Assembly (NCBI RefSeq): GCF_000807675.2
Contig: NZ_CP019962.1
Span: forward strand, 3,348,001-3,412,000
Reading direction: 5' to 3'
DNA: 64,000 bases
Source: Eubacterium limosum
Lineage (GTDB): Bacteria; Bacillota; Clostridia; Eubacteriales; Eubacteriaceae
Positions 17,199 to 26,664 of this stretch are shown in pieces (positions within the stretch are counted from its first letter, which is position 1; each line of letters begins with the position of its first letter). The notes beneath the pieces were generated by a model. It had not been told where the DNA came from. It made no database searches and saw only the letters and a list, made by a program, of their open reading frames with translations. Both the position numbers and the translations under genes were made by a program.

Positions 17199-18326
17199 AT
17201 GGAAAAACTCAAACTCATGACCATTCTAGGCACACGGCCCGAGATCATAAGACTCTCCGCCACCATCAAAAAATGCGATCAGTACTTTAACCATATTCTC
17301 GTCCACACCGGACAAAACTGGGACTACACCCTAAACCAGGTCTTCTTTGAAAACCTGGGCCTGAGAGCCCCCGACCACTACCTGGACAGCGTGGGCAAAG
17401 ACCTGGGCGAGACCATGGGAGGCATCATCGCCAAATCCTATGAGATCTTAAACAAAGAAAAACCCGACGCCCTGTTAGTCCTCGGTGACACCAACTCCGC
17501 CCTGTCCGCCATCAGCGCCAAGCGCCTCAAGATCCCCATCTTCCACATGGAAGCCGGCAACCGGTGCTGGGACTGGAACGTGCCCGAAATGGTCAACCGC
17601 ACCATCGTGGACCACATCGCCGACATCAACCTGCCCTACACCGAGCACTCCAGACGCTACCTCTTAAACGAAGGCATGGACGGAAAGACCATCTTCGTGA
17701 CCGGCAGCCCCATGCGCGAAGTGCTCAGAGACCATGAGCAGGAGATCGAGAATTCTAAAGTTCTTGAGACGCTGAATCTTAAGCCAAAAGCATACTTTCT
17801 GCTCTCCGCCCATCGGGAAGAGAACATCGACAATGAGGATAACTTTATGTCCCTGATGGAAGCTGTCAACAACATCGCCGAAAAGTATCAGATGCCTGTC
17901 ATCTACTCCACCCACCCGCGGAGCAAGAAGATCATCGAGAAGCGGGGATTCAAGTTTCATCCTTTAGTCACAAACATGAAGCCCTTTGGCTTCTTTGACT
18001 ACAACAAGCTTCAGAAGAACGCTTATTGCGTGCTTTCCGACTCCGGGACCCTGTCCGAGGAGAGCGCCATGCTGGATTTTCCAGGTGTGCTCATCCGAAC
18101 ATCCACCGAGCGCCCAGAAGTCTTAGACAAAGGCACCATGGTTATCGGTGGGATCACCGGAAGAGAAGTGGAGCAGGCCGTGGAGCTGGCGGTACAGATG
18201 GATGAAAATAAGGAAGAGACTGTGATGGCTGAGGATTACGCGGACACCAACGTGAGTGTGAAGGTGGTAAAGGTGATTCAGAGTTATGCGGGGATTGTGA
18301 AGAAGACGGTGTGGGGAAGAGAATGA
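17199..18326 (+). CDS. capG: UDP-N-acetylglucosamine 2-epimerase family (CapG/FnlC-like)
   Basis: 375 residues with a GT-B-like epimerase fold. Family motifs are TILGTRPEIIRLS at the N-terminus, LGDTNSALSA, MEAGNRCWDWNVPEMVNR (the WDWNVPE form is typical of the FucNAc-pathway branch rather than WecB), SAHREENID, and SDSGTLSEESAML. It should epimerise C2 to give UDP-L-FucNAc. The gene overlaps the next one by 4 bases. GC content here is clearly higher than in the following genes. Confidence 0.92.
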   Translation: MEKLKLMTILGTRPEIIRLSATIKKCDQYFNHILVHTGQNWDYTLNQVFFENLGLRAPDHYLDSVGKDLGETMGGIIAKSYEILNKEKPDALLVLGDTNSALSAISAKRLKIPIFHMEAGNRCWDWNVPEMVNRTIVDHIADINLPYTEHSRRYLLNEGMDGKTIFVTGSPMREVLRDHEQEIENSKVLETLNLKPKAYFLLSAHREENIDNEDNFMSLMEAVNNIAEKYQMPVIYSTHPRSKKIIEKRGFKFHPLVTNMKPFGFFDYNKLQKNAYCVLSDSGTLSEESAMLDFPGVLIRTSTERPEVLDKGTMVIGGITGREVEQAVELAVQMDENKEETVMAEDYADTNVSVKVVKVIQSYAGIVKKTVWGRE

Positions 18327-19024
18327 GTATATCAATTGCAATGGCCACATATAATGGTGAGAAGTACATAAAAGATCAATTGGATTCAATTTTAGTACAG
18401 TTAGGAAAAGATGATGAAATAATAATTTCGGATGATAAGTCTACAGACCAAACGACAGAAATTATAAAAAAATATATAAAAGAAGATTCTCGTATAAAGC
18501 TTTTAGAGGGGCCACAAAAGGGTTTTGTTAAAAATTTTGAAAATGCACTTTTAAATTGTAGCAATGAGATTATTTTCTTGTGTGATCAAGACGATATATG
18601 GTTGGAGAATAAAAAAGAAAAAGTTTTAGAAACCTTTGAAAAAGAAGAAGTTAATTTAGTGATGCATGGATACAATATTTTGAAAAACAATAAAATTGAG
18701 AAAGTATTTCAGAAAACTCATAGAGGAGTTTTTTTAAATATGATAGACAGTTCATATGTGGGGTGTTTAATGGCTTTTAAAACAGAATTTATAAAAAAAT
18801 ATCTTCCCTTTCCATCAGGGCTTATGGCACATGACCAATGGATAGGCCTATGTGCAGAAAGAGAAAAAGGCATTTTATTCATAGAAGACGTACTTATACA
18901 TCATAGGATTCATAACAGTAATCAGACAAAAAAGTTAAGTCTTATCAACAAAATTCTTTTTAGAGTAAAAATGATAAAAATTTATATTGAGTATTTCATA
19001 AAAAATAACTCTGTTACTAAGTAG
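18323..19024 (+). CDS. Glycosyltransferase family 2
   Basis: 233 residues, GT-A fold: SIAMATYNGEKYIKDQLDSI at the N-terminus, IISDDKSTD, and a DxD-type CDQDDIWL around residue 93. It lacks long extensions, as in RfbG/WcaA-like rhamnosyl- or abequosyl-type transferases. The ATG at 18323 overlaps the capG stop. It marks an abrupt switch to strongly AT-rich codons. Confidence 0.87.
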   Translation: MSISIAMATYNGEKYIKDQLDSILVQLGKDDEIIISDDKSTDQTTEIIKKYIKEDSRIKLLEGPQKGFVKNFENALLNCSNEIIFLCDQDDIWLENKKEKVLETFEKEEVNLVMHGYNILKNNKIEKVFQKTHRGVFLNMIDSSYVGCLMAFKTEFIKKYLPFPSGLMAHDQWIGLCAEREKGILFIEDVLIHHRIHNSNQTKKLSLINKILFRVKMIKIYIEYFIKNNSVTK

Positions 19025-19044
19025 AAAAGATTAAAGGTATTAAT

Positions 19045-20154
19045 GTGATATATTTATACAGTTTTTCAATTATTATATTAAATTTATTTGCTATTGTATT
19101 AAAAAAAAATAGTAAACTTATTATATTAATTACAATATTAGCTTCGTGCATTTTTTTTGCTGGTAATTACAATAATCCGGATTACTTTACTTATTCTGAA
19201 CAATATAGTTTAGTGTCCACTTCGCCTAAAAATATTATTTTTTATCGAAATAAACAATATGGATTTTATTTCTTAATGAAAATATTTGTTCAATTAGGTC
19301 TCGAATATAATCAATTTTTATTTTTTATAGCTTTAGCATGTATGCTTCTGATTAATAGTACTGTGCAGAAATATGTAAAAAACCCCCATATTTATTACAT
19401 TTTGTTTTTTATTTTTCCATTTCTTTTGTGTATTGTTCAAATAAGAAACTTTATAATTATGGCAATTTTAGTTTATGCACTAAGATATTTAATAGATAGC
19501 TCTAAAAGTAATAACATAAAATATATTATTTGCATTTTAGTAGCATCATCTTTTCATACTGTAGCACTTGTTTATTTGATTTTGCTTTTTAATAACAAAA
19601 TTGATTATAAAAAAAATTCTAAATATTTTGTAATAGGTATTGTAATATTATCAATAATAATTGTTGTTACAAAAAATACCTCACTAAATTTCATTACAAA
19701 TTCAATCAGTTCAATTCTTGGTACAGATGATGGAAGTCGTACATTGAGTAGTAGAACGACATATGAATTTTTGGGGCCACTTTTTTTTCAAAGCATTACA
19801 ACATTGCTGTTTATTTGGGCTAAAAAAATAAATGATTCAAATTTAGATTTAAAGGACAAGAATATATTCACAAAGATTTACTGGTGTAACATTATATCTT
19901 TTTCGTTCTTACCTTGTTTTATGATATCAACTATTTTTGCGAGGATTATAATTAACATGCTGCCGATATATTATATAAGTTTAATAAATACTGTTTTTTT
20001 AACTAAAAGAAATTCATTGGAAAGAATACTTTTTGTATTGTGTACTTTTGTATTAGTTTTTCTATTTTTTTACTGGTTTATTTATCGTAATTATAGTGAT
20101 AGCATTTTTTATTCTGTTTTTAAATACAATGCTGGAATAAATATTCTTTTATAA
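19045..20154 (+). CDS. Wzy/EpsG-type polysaccharide polymerase (integral membrane)
   Basis: 369 residues with about ten hydrophobic segments, a loop near residues 40-70 containing NNPDYFTYSEQY, and FYFLMKIFVQLGLEYNQFLFF, as in EpsG-family polymerases. Such proteins join lipid-linked repeat units on the outer membrane face in Wzx/Wzy-dependent pathways. Starts with GTG at 19045. Very AT-rich, typical of wzy genes. It is the only candidate polymerase in the operon, which supports the call. Confidence 0.78.
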   Translation: MIYLYSFSIIILNLFAIVLKKNSKLIILITILASCIFFAGNYNNPDYFTYSEQYSLVSTSPKNIIFYRNKQYGFYFLMKIFVQLGLEYNQFLFFIALACMLLINSTVQKYVKNPHIYYILFFIFPFLLCIVQIRNFIIMAILVYALRYLIDSSKSNNIKYIICILVASSFHTVALVYLILLFNNKIDYKKNSKYFVIGIVILSIIIVVTKNTSLNFITNSISSILGTDDGSRTLSSRTTYEFLGPLFFQSITTLLFIWAKKINDSNLDLKDKNIFTKIYWCNIISFSFLPCFMISTIFARIIINMLPIYYISLINTVFLTKRNSLERILFVLCTFVLVFLFFYWFIYRNYSDSIFYSVFKYNAGINILL

Positions 20155-20195
20155 TAATATTGCTTTTTTTAGTTGTAGATAATATGAGGTGAGAG

Positions 20196-21200
20196 ATGTG
20201 CAAAAAAGTTTCTGTGATCATCCCAATATTTAATGCAGAAAAATATTTGGAAGAGTGCCTGAATAGTATAATTACTCAGACATACAATAGTTTAGATATT
20301 ATTTTAGTGAATGATGGCTCTAGTGATAAAAGTTTGGAAATATGTAATAAATATGAATTAGAAGACAAGCGTGTTAGGGTGTTTACACAAAATAATCAAG
20401 GAGTGAGTGTTGCTAGAAATTTAGGTTTAGATCATATAAAGGGTGAATACGTGACTTTCTCCGATAGTGATGATATATGGGAGAAAAGCGGCGTTGAAAA
20501 ATTAGTGCTCTCTATAGAAAAAAACAATACGGATTTAGCAGTTGGAGCCTATAATTTATATGATCACATAAAAAAAAGTAAAACAAAAGTATCCTATTTA
20601 GATAAAGAAGTTTATTCAATTAAAGACTATTTATATTTTTTAAATAGGGGAAAGACATCTCCCTTTTTTGGATCACAATGTAATAAGTTATATAAAAAAG
20701 AAATAGTCAATACGGTAAGGTACAAAGAAGGAGTTTCCTATGCTGAAGATTACTTATTTAATCTTGGGATTCTAAAGAAGGTTCACACGATTTCTAATGT
20801 GGAAGAAGCAATATATAACTATCGACAATCCAGAGAAAATGCACTAAGTGGAAGTCAATCCTGTGATATTTTAGAACATTGGGAAGCGAACAAAATAGTT
20901 TATAAAGAAACAAAAAAATTGTTTCAACTGCATGATGGTCTCAAAATATTTGATGATTTTGGATTTTTAGTGGCAATGATACACGAGACGTTAGCAACTG
21001 GATTTATCTGCAATAAAAAAACTAATTTTAAATATAAAAAAGAAGTTATAAATAAAATTTTGGAAGATGAAATTTTAAAAAAATATTGCTGTTTAACAAA
21101 ATTCACACAAAAAAATTGGTTAATACGTTATTGTTATAAGTATAAGAAACCACTTATATTAGCTCTTTTTTATGATGTTGGAATAAAAATCAAATATTAA
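20196..21200 (+). CDS. Glycosyltransferase family 2
   Basis: 334 residues. GT-A core: VSVIIPIFNAEKYLEECLNS, ILVNDGSSDKSLEIC, ARNLGLDHIKGEYVTFSDSDD (the DSDD provides the metal-binding aspartates). The C-terminal 120 residues are helical and likely membrane-associated. The start follows AGGTGAGAG. Acceptor and donor are unknown. Confidence 0.88.
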   Translation: MCKKVSVIIPIFNAEKYLEECLNSIITQTYNSLDIILVNDGSSDKSLEICNKYELEDKRVRVFTQNNQGVSVARNLGLDHIKGEYVTFSDSDDIWEKSGVEKLVLSIEKNNTDLAVGAYNLYDHIKKSKTKVSYLDKEVYSIKDYLYFLNRGKTSPFFGSQCNKLYKKEIVNTVRYKEGVSYAEDYLFNLGILKKVHTISNVEEAIYNYRQSRENALSGSQSCDILEHWEANKIVYKETKKLFQLHDGLKIFDDFGFLVAMIHETLATGFICNKKTNFKYKKEVINKILEDEILKKYCCLTKFTQKNWLIRYCYKYKKPLILALFYDVGIKIKY

Positions 21201-21253
21201 GGTTCAATTCAGTAGTTTAAAATACTCAGAAACTTTATAAGGAATGTTTATTT

Positions 21254-22084
21254 ATGAAAAAAATATCGATAATTTTAATTTCATATAATCGGGGTTATGA
21301 AATTGAAAAAACAATAAAAAGTATTGTTAATCAAAAGTACAAAAATTTAGAGCTTATTATCATTGATGGTGGTTCCAGTGATAATACACAGGAAATAGTA
21401 GGAAAATATGAAGATTATATCACTCAATTCATCTCTGAACCAGATGATGGAATTTATAATGCGCTTAATAAAGGTTTGAAAAAAATTTCGGGTGATATTA
21501 TTTTGTTTTTTACAACCGGAACGCTATTATTACCGAATGTTTTAAAGATGGTAGATGATTGTTTTGACGAAACATGCGATGTTCTATACGGTAATTGTGT
21601 TTTAAATGACTGTTTTTCTAATAAGTATTTTTTATCTCGCCCATTACCATTATCTCAATTAAAAAGCTGTGGAAGTGTTTTTAATACAGAAAGTACTTTT
21701 TACTCAAAACGAATTGTTGAAAATGGTTTTCTCTTTGATGAATCTTATAAAATTGCGAGTGATTTTGACTTGAATTTGAGATTGTACCTTTCTAAGTATA
21801 AATTTAAATACATTGACAAAGAAATAGCTATATTTCAATTAGGGGGAATTTCTTCAACTGAAGGTCCAGAACTGTTTAAAGAATTTTATAAAATTTTAAA
21901 AAAAAATAATTGCGAAACAAAACATATTAAACGAGTATACCTAAAAGCAGTAATTGCAAAAAGATTAAAAAGAATAAAACTTTTTGATTTAACTATTAAA
22001 CTATACCTCATTATAAAACCCCAAAAAAATGAAGACAATAAGGTGGAATACGATATATCGAAATTAGAAAAGGAATGGCTATGA
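21254..22084 (+). CDS. Glycosyltransferase family 2 (WcaA/PgaC-like short form)
   Basis: 276 residues. GT-A core: SIILISYNRGYEIEKTIKSI, LIIIDGGSSDNTQEIV, and FISEPDDGIYNALNKGL, a pattern frequent in colanic-acid/O-antigen fucosyl- or GalNAc-type enzymes. Overlaps the start of manC by 4 bases. It is the last glycosyltransferase before the GDP-sugar genes. Confidence 0.87.
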   Translation: MKKISIILISYNRGYEIEKTIKSIVNQKYKNLELIIIDGGSSDNTQEIVGKYEDYITQFISEPDDGIYNALNKGLKKISGDIILFFTTGTLLLPNVLKMVDDCFDETCDVLYGNCVLNDCFSNKYFLSRPLPLSQLKSCGSVFNTESTFYSKRIVENGFLFDESYKIASDFDLNLRLYLSKYKFKYIDKEIAIFQLGGISSTEGPELFKEFYKILKKNNCETKHIKRVYLKAVIAKRLKRIKLFDLTIKLYLIIKPQKNEDNKVEYDISKLEKEWL

Positions 22085-23514
22085 AAATAATCCTATTATC
22101 CGGCGGCTCCGGTACACGCCTCTGGCCATTGTCCAACGAAGCCCGCTCCAAACAGTTCTTAAAAATACTCAAAAACGAAAAAGGCGACCATCAGTCCATG
22201 GTACAGCGTGTATACGGTCAGCTTAGGAAAGCCGGTCATGAAGACATTCTCGTTGCCACCAACGTCAATCAGGCCGACTCCATCCGCACCCAGATAGGGC
22301 AGGATATCAGCATTGTGATTGAACCCGAACGCCGCAACACCTGGCCTGCCATCGCTCTTGCAGCAGCACATCTTTATTTTAAAGAAGGTTGTGTTCATGA
22401 CGACGTTGCAGTTGTCTTACCCATTGATCCTTATGCGGAGGATCGTTACTTTGAACTACTTAACCATTTGGAAGCGGTCATTGACAATGGTTTTGCCGAT
22501 ATTGCCCTGATGGGCGTTAAGCCTACCTTCCCAACGGCAAAATACGGCTATATCATTCCCGATCCCGATCATGAAATTCAGATGGCGGTACAGAACGAAA
22601 CCGGCAGCGCCCGTGCCGTTCAGTATTTTAAAGAAAAACCATCGGTAGAAGAAGCGACCGATCTGATCAACCATAAAGGTGCTCTTTGGAACTGCGGCGT
22701 TTTCGCTTTTAAGGTAGGCTACCTGATGGATAGACTGGCTGAAAACATTGATTTCTCAAGTTATGAGGATGTCTTAAACAGCTACGGCCAGCTGAAAAAA
22801 ATCAGCTTTGATTATGAGGTCGTTGAAAAAGCAGAGAGGGTAGCCGTTGTCAAGTATGACGGCATCTGGAAAGATCTTGGCACCTGGAACACCCTTTGTG
22901 ACCATGTGACCGAGACCACAACCGGCAATGTCGTTTTATCCGATACGAGTAAAAATACGCATGTCATCAATGAGCTCGATATTCCCACTGTGGTCATCGG
23001 TATCGAAGAGGCCGTTGTTGTGGCCACACACGATGGTATTCTTGTTTCAGATAAAAAGGAAAGCAGCTATATTAAAGAATATTTGGGTGATAAAGCGCTG
23101 AGACCCATGGTCGAAAAAAGACCTTGGGGGAAATATTACGTCCTGGAACATAGTGAGCATGAAGACGGCTCTTGCTGTATCACCAAAAAATTAACGGTAA
23201 AGGCCGGTAAGAATATCAGTTATCAGTATCATCAAAAAAGAAGCGAAGTATGGACCATTGTTGAAGGAACAGGAATTTTTGTCCTTAATGATACGCTGCA
23301 GGTTGCCAAACCAGGATCCGTTTTTAAGATTGATGTTGGAGATAAACATGCGATGCGCGCTGTCGAAGATTTAACAATGATCGAGGTACAAATCGGGACA
23401 GAATTAATCGAAGAAGATATTGTCCGGATTGAAAAGAACTGGGATAAAATTTTGTTGATGTGTAACGCTTTAAGTAAAAGTGACAAAGATCAGACAATGA
23501 ATACTGGAGAATAG
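22081..23514 (+). CDS. manC: Mannose-1-phosphate guanylyltransferase / mannose-6-phosphate isomerase
   Basis: About 477 residues, bifunctional type II PMI/GMP. The N-terminal half has the nucleotidyltransferase signature IILLSGGSGTRLWPLSNE and the FKEKPS motif; the C-terminal half is a cupin isomerase (RPWGKYYVLE, SYQYHQKRSEVWTIVEG). It makes GDP-mannose from mannose 6-phosphate. The ATG at 22081 has AAAAGGA at good spacing. GC content is higher than in the flanking glycosyltransferases. Confidence 0.95.
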   Translation: MKIILLSGGSGTRLWPLSNEARSKQFLKILKNEKGDHQSMVQRVYGQLRKAGHEDILVATNVNQADSIRTQIGQDISIVIEPERRNTWPAIALAAAHLYFKEGCVHDDVAVVLPIDPYAEDRYFELLNHLEAVIDNGFADIALMGVKPTFPTAKYGYIIPDPDHEIQMAVQNETGSARAVQYFKEKPSVEEATDLINHKGALWNCGVFAFKVGYLMDRLAENIDFSSYEDVLNSYGQLKKISFDYEVVEKAERVAVVKYDGIWKDLGTWNTLCDHVTETTTGNVVLSDTSKNTHVINELDIPTVVIGIEEAVVVATHDGILVSDKKESSYIKEYLGDKALRPMVEKRPWGKYYVLEHSEHEDGSCCITKKLTVKAGKNISYQYHQKRSEVWTIVEGTGIFVLNDTLQVAKPGSVFKIDVGDKHAMRAVEDLTMIEVQIGTELIEEDIVRIEKNWDKILLMCNALSKSDKDQTMNTGE

Positions 23515-23517
23515 AGG

Positions 23518-24570
23518 ATGAAAAAAGCACTTATAACAGGCATTAATGGACAGGACGGCTCCTATCTGGCAGAATTTTTGTTGGAAAAAGGCTATGAGGT
23601 ATATGGAACACTGAGACGAAGCTCGGTCAATACAACCGAGAGAATCCGACATTTATTAGATGAAAGCAATTTAGAAAAACACCAGAACCCTAAAAAGATT
23701 CATCTCGTCTATGGTGATTTAACGGACTCGCTCAATGTGACCAGAATTATCAAAGAAATTGAACCTGATGAAATTTATAATTTAGCCGCTCAATCGCATG
23801 TGGCCGTTTCCTTTGATGAGCCAGAATATACGGCCAATGCGGACGGGGTTGGTACGCTGCGGATTTTAGAAGCCGTTCGAATTTTGGGGCTGGAAAAGAA
23901 AACACGCATCTATCAAGCATCGACATCTGAGCTTTATGGGAAAGTTGAAGAAATTCCCCAGACGGAGAATACCCCCTTTCACCCACGCTCACCTTATGCG
24001 GTCGCAAAGATGTACGCATTCTGGATTACAAAGCATTACCGCGAAGCGTATCATCTTTTTGCTTCAAACGGTATTTTGTTCAACCACGAATCCGAGCGTC
24101 GGGGAGAAACCTTTGTGACACGTAAAATTACCCTTGCGGCAGCCAGAATCGCACAGGGTTTACAGGATAAGCTGTACTTAGGCAATTTATCATCAAAACG
24201 CGACTGGGGTTACGCTAAAGATTATGTGGAGTGTATGTGGAAAATTTTACAATATGATAAATCGGAAGACTTTGTCATCGCCACCGGAGAAACGCATACA
24301 GTAAGAGAATTCTGTACATTAGCGTTTAAAGGTGTGGGAATTGATATTGAATGGAACGGTGAGGGGATTGAAGAAAAAGGAATCGATACTAAAACGGGAA
24401 AGACAGTTGTAGAAGTAAGTAAAGCATTTTTTAGACCTGCGGAGGTTGATCTTTTATTGGGAAATCCGAGAAAAGCTAAAGAAAAATTAGGGTGGAATCC
24501 CAGACAAACAAGCTTTGAGGAATTAATCGGTTTAATGGTTAAACATGATTTGGAATATGTTAAGAGGTAA
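23518..24570 (+). CDS. gmd: GDP-mannose 4,6-dehydratase
   Basis: 350 residues, full length. Converts GDP-mannose to GDP-4-keto-6-deoxymannose. Motifs: [25 protein letters not shown] (NADP binding), [15 protein letters not shown], catalytic TSELYGK and [12 protein letters not shown] (Tyr-x3-Lys), [17 protein letters not shown]. It directly follows manC (3-base gap) and feeds the next three genes. Confidence 0.97.
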   Translation: MKKALITGINGQDGSYLAEFLLEKGYEVYGTLRRSSVNTTERIRHLLDESNLEKHQNPKKIHLVYGDLTDSLNVTRIIKEIEPDEIYNLAAQSHVAVSFDEPEYTANADGVGTLRILEAVRILGLEKKTRIYQASTSELYGKVEEIPQTENTPFHPRSPYAVAKMYAFWITKHYREAYHLFASNGILFNHESERRGETFVTRKITLAAARIAQGLQDKLYLGNLSSKRDWGYAKDYVECMWKILQYDKSEDFVIATGETHTVREFCTLAFKGVGIDIEWNGEGIEEKGIDTKTGKTVVEVSKAFFRPAEVDLLLGNPRKAKEKLGWNPRQTSFEELIGLMVKHDLEYVKR

Positions 24571-24572
24571 TT

Positions 24573-25745
24573 ATGGAAATAAATTATTCATTGTCAAACG
24601 ATACTTGGAATAACGAAGAACTTTCTGTTGCCAAAAAGGTATTGGATTCTAAATATTTTAGTATGGGCAATAATGTTCAAAATTTTGAAAAAGCCTTTGC
24701 AGAGAAATTTGGCTCAAAATATGCGGTCATGTCAAATTCTGGCTCATCAGCCAATTTGCTGGCCATAGCAGCGCTCGTTTATTCAGGGAGATTAAACAAA
24801 GGGGATGAGGTGATTGTACCGGCTGTTTCGTGGAGCACGACCTATTTTCCAATATCGCAGTTAGGCCTTAAACTAAATTTTGTCGATATTGACCGGCAGA
24901 CTTTAAATATTGATCTGAATCAGGTAGAAAGAGCCATTACTTCTGAAACAAAAGCGATTTTTGCTGTAAATTTATTGGGGAATCCAAATGAATTTGAGTG
25001 TTTAAAAGATATTTGCCATAGCAACAATTTAATTTTAATTGAAGATAACTGCGAGGCAATGGGTGCGGAATATGAAGGAAAAAAAACAGGAACACTTGGC
25101 TTGTTAGGCACATTTTCAACCTATTTTTCTCATCATATTTGTACTATGGAGGGCGGCGTTACGGTTACAGACGACGAGGAATTATATCATTATATGCTGT
25201 CAATTCGTTCCCATGGATGGACAAGGCATTTACCACAAAACAGTAGAATTTATTCTAAAGAGAGCAACGATTTTTATGAAAGCTTTAATTTTATTGTACC
25301 CGGATACAATGTAAGGCCTTTAGAAATTGAAGCGGCGGTAGGTATTGAACAACTAAAAAAATTAGATCAATTTATTGAACAGCGAAGACAAAATGCTGGA
25401 TTGTTTTTAAATGAAAGCAGAAAATATCCGATGCTACAGCCACAAAAGGAAGTTGAGAAATCATCATGGTTTGGTTTTGCTGTTGTTCTGTGTGATGAGA
25501 TGCAAGGCAAACGAAATCTATTGATTGAACAATTCAGGCAAAATGGAATAGAGGTTCGCCCCGTTGTGGCTGGAAATTTTACGCGACAGAGAGCATTGAA
25601 ATATCTGGATTATAAAATCACTGGAGATTTAAAAAATGCAGAGTATATTCACGAAAATGGTTTTTTTGTCGGCAATCATTCAACTCCGATGGACAAGGAA
25701 TTCAGGCTTTTCTGGAAAGTGATAAAAGAGGTCATTCATGGATAA
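24573..25745 (+). CDS. colD: ColD-like GDP-4-keto-6-deoxymannose 3-dehydratase (PLP, His-type)
   Basis: 390 residues, DegT fold. The residue that is the Schiff-base lysine in aminotransferases is histidine: YFSHHICTMEGG, H188. ColD (388 residues) uses His188 to dehydrate GDP-4-keto-6-deoxymannose at C3 on the way to colitose. The related E1/RfbH enzymes also have His but are longer and carry a [2Fe-2S] cysteine set not seen here. PLP-ring aspartate in IEDNCEAMGAE (D158). Position directly after gmd supports the call. Confidence 0.85.
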   Translation: MEINYSLSNDTWNNEELSVAKKVLDSKYFSMGNNVQNFEKAFAEKFGSKYAVMSNSGSSANLLAIAALVYSGRLNKGDEVIVPAVSWSTTYFPISQLGLKLNFVDIDRQTLNIDLNQVERAITSETKAIFAVNLLGNPNEFECLKDICHSNNLILIEDNCEAMGAEYEGKKTGTLGLLGTFSTYFSHHICTMEGGVTVTDDEELYHYMLSIRSHGWTRHLPQNSRIYSKESNDFYESFNFIVPGYNVRPLEIEAAVGIEQLKKLDQFIEQRRQNAGLFLNESRKYPMLQPQKEVEKSSWFGFAVVLCDEMQGKRNLLIEQFRQNGIEVRPVVAGNFTRQRALKYLDYKITGDLKNAEYIHENGFFVGNHSTPMDKEFRLFWKVIKEVIHG

Positions 25746-26664
25746 AAAAGCTAAAATCTATGTAGCAGGACATCAGGGGATGGTTGGTTCTGCTATTGTA
25801 AGGTGCTTGGAAGAACAGGGGTATTTGAATCTAGTTTTAAAAACACATTCTGAGCTTGATTTAACGAACCAAGACAATGTTAATGCGTTTTTTGAAAATG
25901 AAAGCCCGGAATATGTTTTTTTAACTGCCGCAAAAGTAGGAGGCATAAAAGCAAACGCTGATTTAATAGCGGATTTTTTAATGGTAAACCTGCAAATACA
26001 AAACAATGTTTTATCAGCGGCGCATAAATATAAAGTAAAGAAGCTTTTGTTTACAGCAAGTGCCTGTATATACCCTAAAAATTGTGAACAGCCGATCAAA
26101 GAAGAAGCCCTGCTAACAGGAAAACTAGAACCTACAAATGAAGGATACGCTTTGGCTAAAATTGCAGGATTAAAAGCGTGCTATTATTATAATAAGCAAT
26201 ATGGAACAAATTTTATAACAGCAATGCCCGCAAACGCTTATGGCATCAATGATCACTTTGACACAGAAAATGCACATGTCATTCCTTCATTAATCAAACG
26301 CTTCCACCAAGCAAAAATAGATCATATATCAGAAGTCGAAATGTGGGGAACCGGAAAGCCGCTCAGAGAGTTCTTATATGTTGATGATCTCGCTGACGCA
26401 TGTGTTTTTTTAATGGAGCATTATGACAAGGATGAATTTATAAATATTGGTACTGGTGAAGAGATATCCATGCATGAATTAGCAATGTTGATCAAAAAAG
26501 TTGTTGGATATGACGGCAATATTGTTTTTGACACAAGCAAGCCTGATGGCATGATGCGAAGAATCGTCGATAGTTCAAAAATTACGGCGCTTGGATGGAA
26601 AAGAAAAACGGATTTGCAGACTGGAATACAAAGCGTCTACGATTGGTATTTAAAAAATGAATAA
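25738..26664 (+). CDS. GDP-fucose/GDP-colitose synthase-like epimerase-reductase
   Basis: 308 residues. Extended SDR of the GFS (Fcl/WcaG) and ColC family. The NADP motif is AGHQGMVGSAIV, and all catalytic residues of E. coli GFS have counterparts: Ser108 and Cys110 in TASACIYPK, Tyr137 and Lys141 in EGYALAKIAG, and His180 in NAHVIPSL. It can therefore do both C3/C5 epimerisation and C4 reduction. After ColD it is the natural GDP-L-colitose synthase, though GDP-fucose synthase is also possible. Overlaps both neighbours by 8 bases. Confidence 0.88.
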   Translation: MDKKAKIYVAGHQGMVGSAIVRCLEEQGYLNLVLKTHSELDLTNQDNVNAFFENESPEYVFLTAAKVGGIKANADLIADFLMVNLQIQNNVLSAAHKYKVKKLLFTASACIYPKNCEQPIKEEALLTGKLEPTNEGYALAKIAGLKACYYYNKQYGTNFITAMPANAYGINDHFDTENAHVIPSLIKRFHQAKIDHISEVEMWGTGKPLREFLYVDDLADACVFLMEHYDKDEFINIGTGEEISMHELAMLIKKVVGYDGNIVFDTSKPDGMMRRIVDSSKITALGWKRKTDLQTGIQSVYDWYLKNE

